From positions 26,945,427-27,009,426 of the forward strand of contig NC_092052.1 of the NCBI RefSeq assembly GCF_003086295.3: a stretch of DNA of 64,000 nucleotides. Reading direction: 5' to 3'. Position 1 is the stretch's first letter. The number at the start of each line of letters is the position of its first letter. The notes under the pieces are model-generated. The model saw only the letters and a list, made by a program, of their open reading frames with translations. It made no database searches and was not told the DNA's origin. The translations under genes were made by a program, and so were the position numbers. Source of the stretch: Arachis hypogaea. Its lineage: Eukaryota; Streptophyta; Magnoliopsida; Fabales; Fabaceae. Below, piece after piece: positions 63,377-64,000 of this stretch.

Positions 63377-64000
63377 CTACCACCAAAACATATTATGGAT
63401 CAAAATTAGAACTAATAACATCCATAAGAAAATAAAAATGTTATATATACAAAATTTTGTGTATAAATATATATTGTTTAACTTATTTTATACGAGTAAT
63501 TAATTTGACAACTAATTTTTAGTGTGACGTAATATGATTGTAAGAAAATAATATAGTATAAGAAATTGATACGAGAATAAAATTAATATGGTTTAAGTAT
63601 CCACCAAAATAAAAATGTCTATTTTGATGGTAATTAAAGAAATAATTTAATGATAGCGTGGAAATAAAAACTGATCTGTAATATCAAATTGAATCAATAT
63701 AAAATCATTACATGATGTGTCTGGATGTTATACTATTCAAATAAAATTTTAATATATTCTAACAAAAATATTGTTGAAACAAATTTAAGTGAAAAAAAAA
63801 TAGAATTCACCTTTAAAGTTTTGGAAGAATTTTAAATATCTGAAATACTAGTATTTTAGTAGTTTTAAATGTTGATTTTAATTATAAAAAATATATATAA
63901 TATATTAATTAAAACCAATAATTTAATAATATTAATATTTCAGATACAACACTTAAAATTTTTTCTAAAGTTTTAACTCTATCATGTGTACATCTAGTTT
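63377..64000. other. 5' flank of the WNK pseudogene
   Basis: AT-rich. The minus-strand promoter of the former gene would lie here. A TTTTGGTGGTAGATG context precedes the start codon. No other feature seen. Confidence 0.4.

Overview
The window is plant nuclear DNA, most likely from a legume and plausibly peanut (Arachis). The basis is the AT-rich, TE-packed background, a multi-exon plant gene with normal GT-AG introns, and retrotransposon and MULE protein families that resemble those I know from peanut. The species is an inference. No tRNA, rRNA, CRISPR array or bacterial-type operon was seen.

One host gene looks intact: a 17-exon plus-strand gene (22273-29457) for a nucleolar NOP2/NSUN1-type rRNA m5C methyltransferase. 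Its exons sum to 1911 nt in one open frame. A second host gene, a WNK11-like kinase on the minus strand, is dead and scattered over 33 kb: exon 1 at 63180-63376, exon 2 at 55172-55482, exon 3 at about 30380-30622. A CBSX3-like fragment lies at 13346-13640.

Layout. 1-22 kb is a mosaic of old repeats: a Ty3-type 3' LTR, a Ulp1-TE/plant-mobile-domain remnant with a 908-bp tandem duplication, a solo LTR with a heat-shock-element array, a LINE 3' end, a MULE-type MITE with an exact 9-bp target duplication, a complete TRIM element nested in an inverted-repeat element, several small MITEs, a reversed LTR remnant and a chromovirus gag fragment. 22-29.5 kb is the NOP2 gene, with a 1.2-kb non-autonomous MULE in intron 12. 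31.1-45.3 kb is one 14,165-bp MULE with 32-bp identical inverted ends and an exact 9-bp target duplication. It carries a FAR1/jittery-type transposase, a Ulp1-like gene and five cargo ORFs: two dsRBD-like paralogues, two RNase H1-N/viroplasmin-like proteins and an F-box protein. 45.55-55.13 kb is a second MULE (9,582 bp, also an exact 9-bp target duplication) with a MuDR transposase and a convergent MAIN-like plant-mobile-domain gene. Both MULEs sit in what was about a 784-bp WNK intron. 55.48-63.18 kb is a Ty3-type element, with a Ty1-copia element nested inside it, inserted in frame into WNK coding sequence.

The central observation is the 14.2-kb MULE. Its ends are defined to the base, and removing it together with one target-duplication copy rebuilds a 40-bp tandem-repeat unit of the host intron. 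The element therefore moved as a unit with its cargo of putative duplex nucleic-acid-binding proteins. Most coding copies in both MULEs carry nonsense codons of the type made by C-to-T (or G-to-A) transitions, so the window shows a silenced, decaying copy of such a system.
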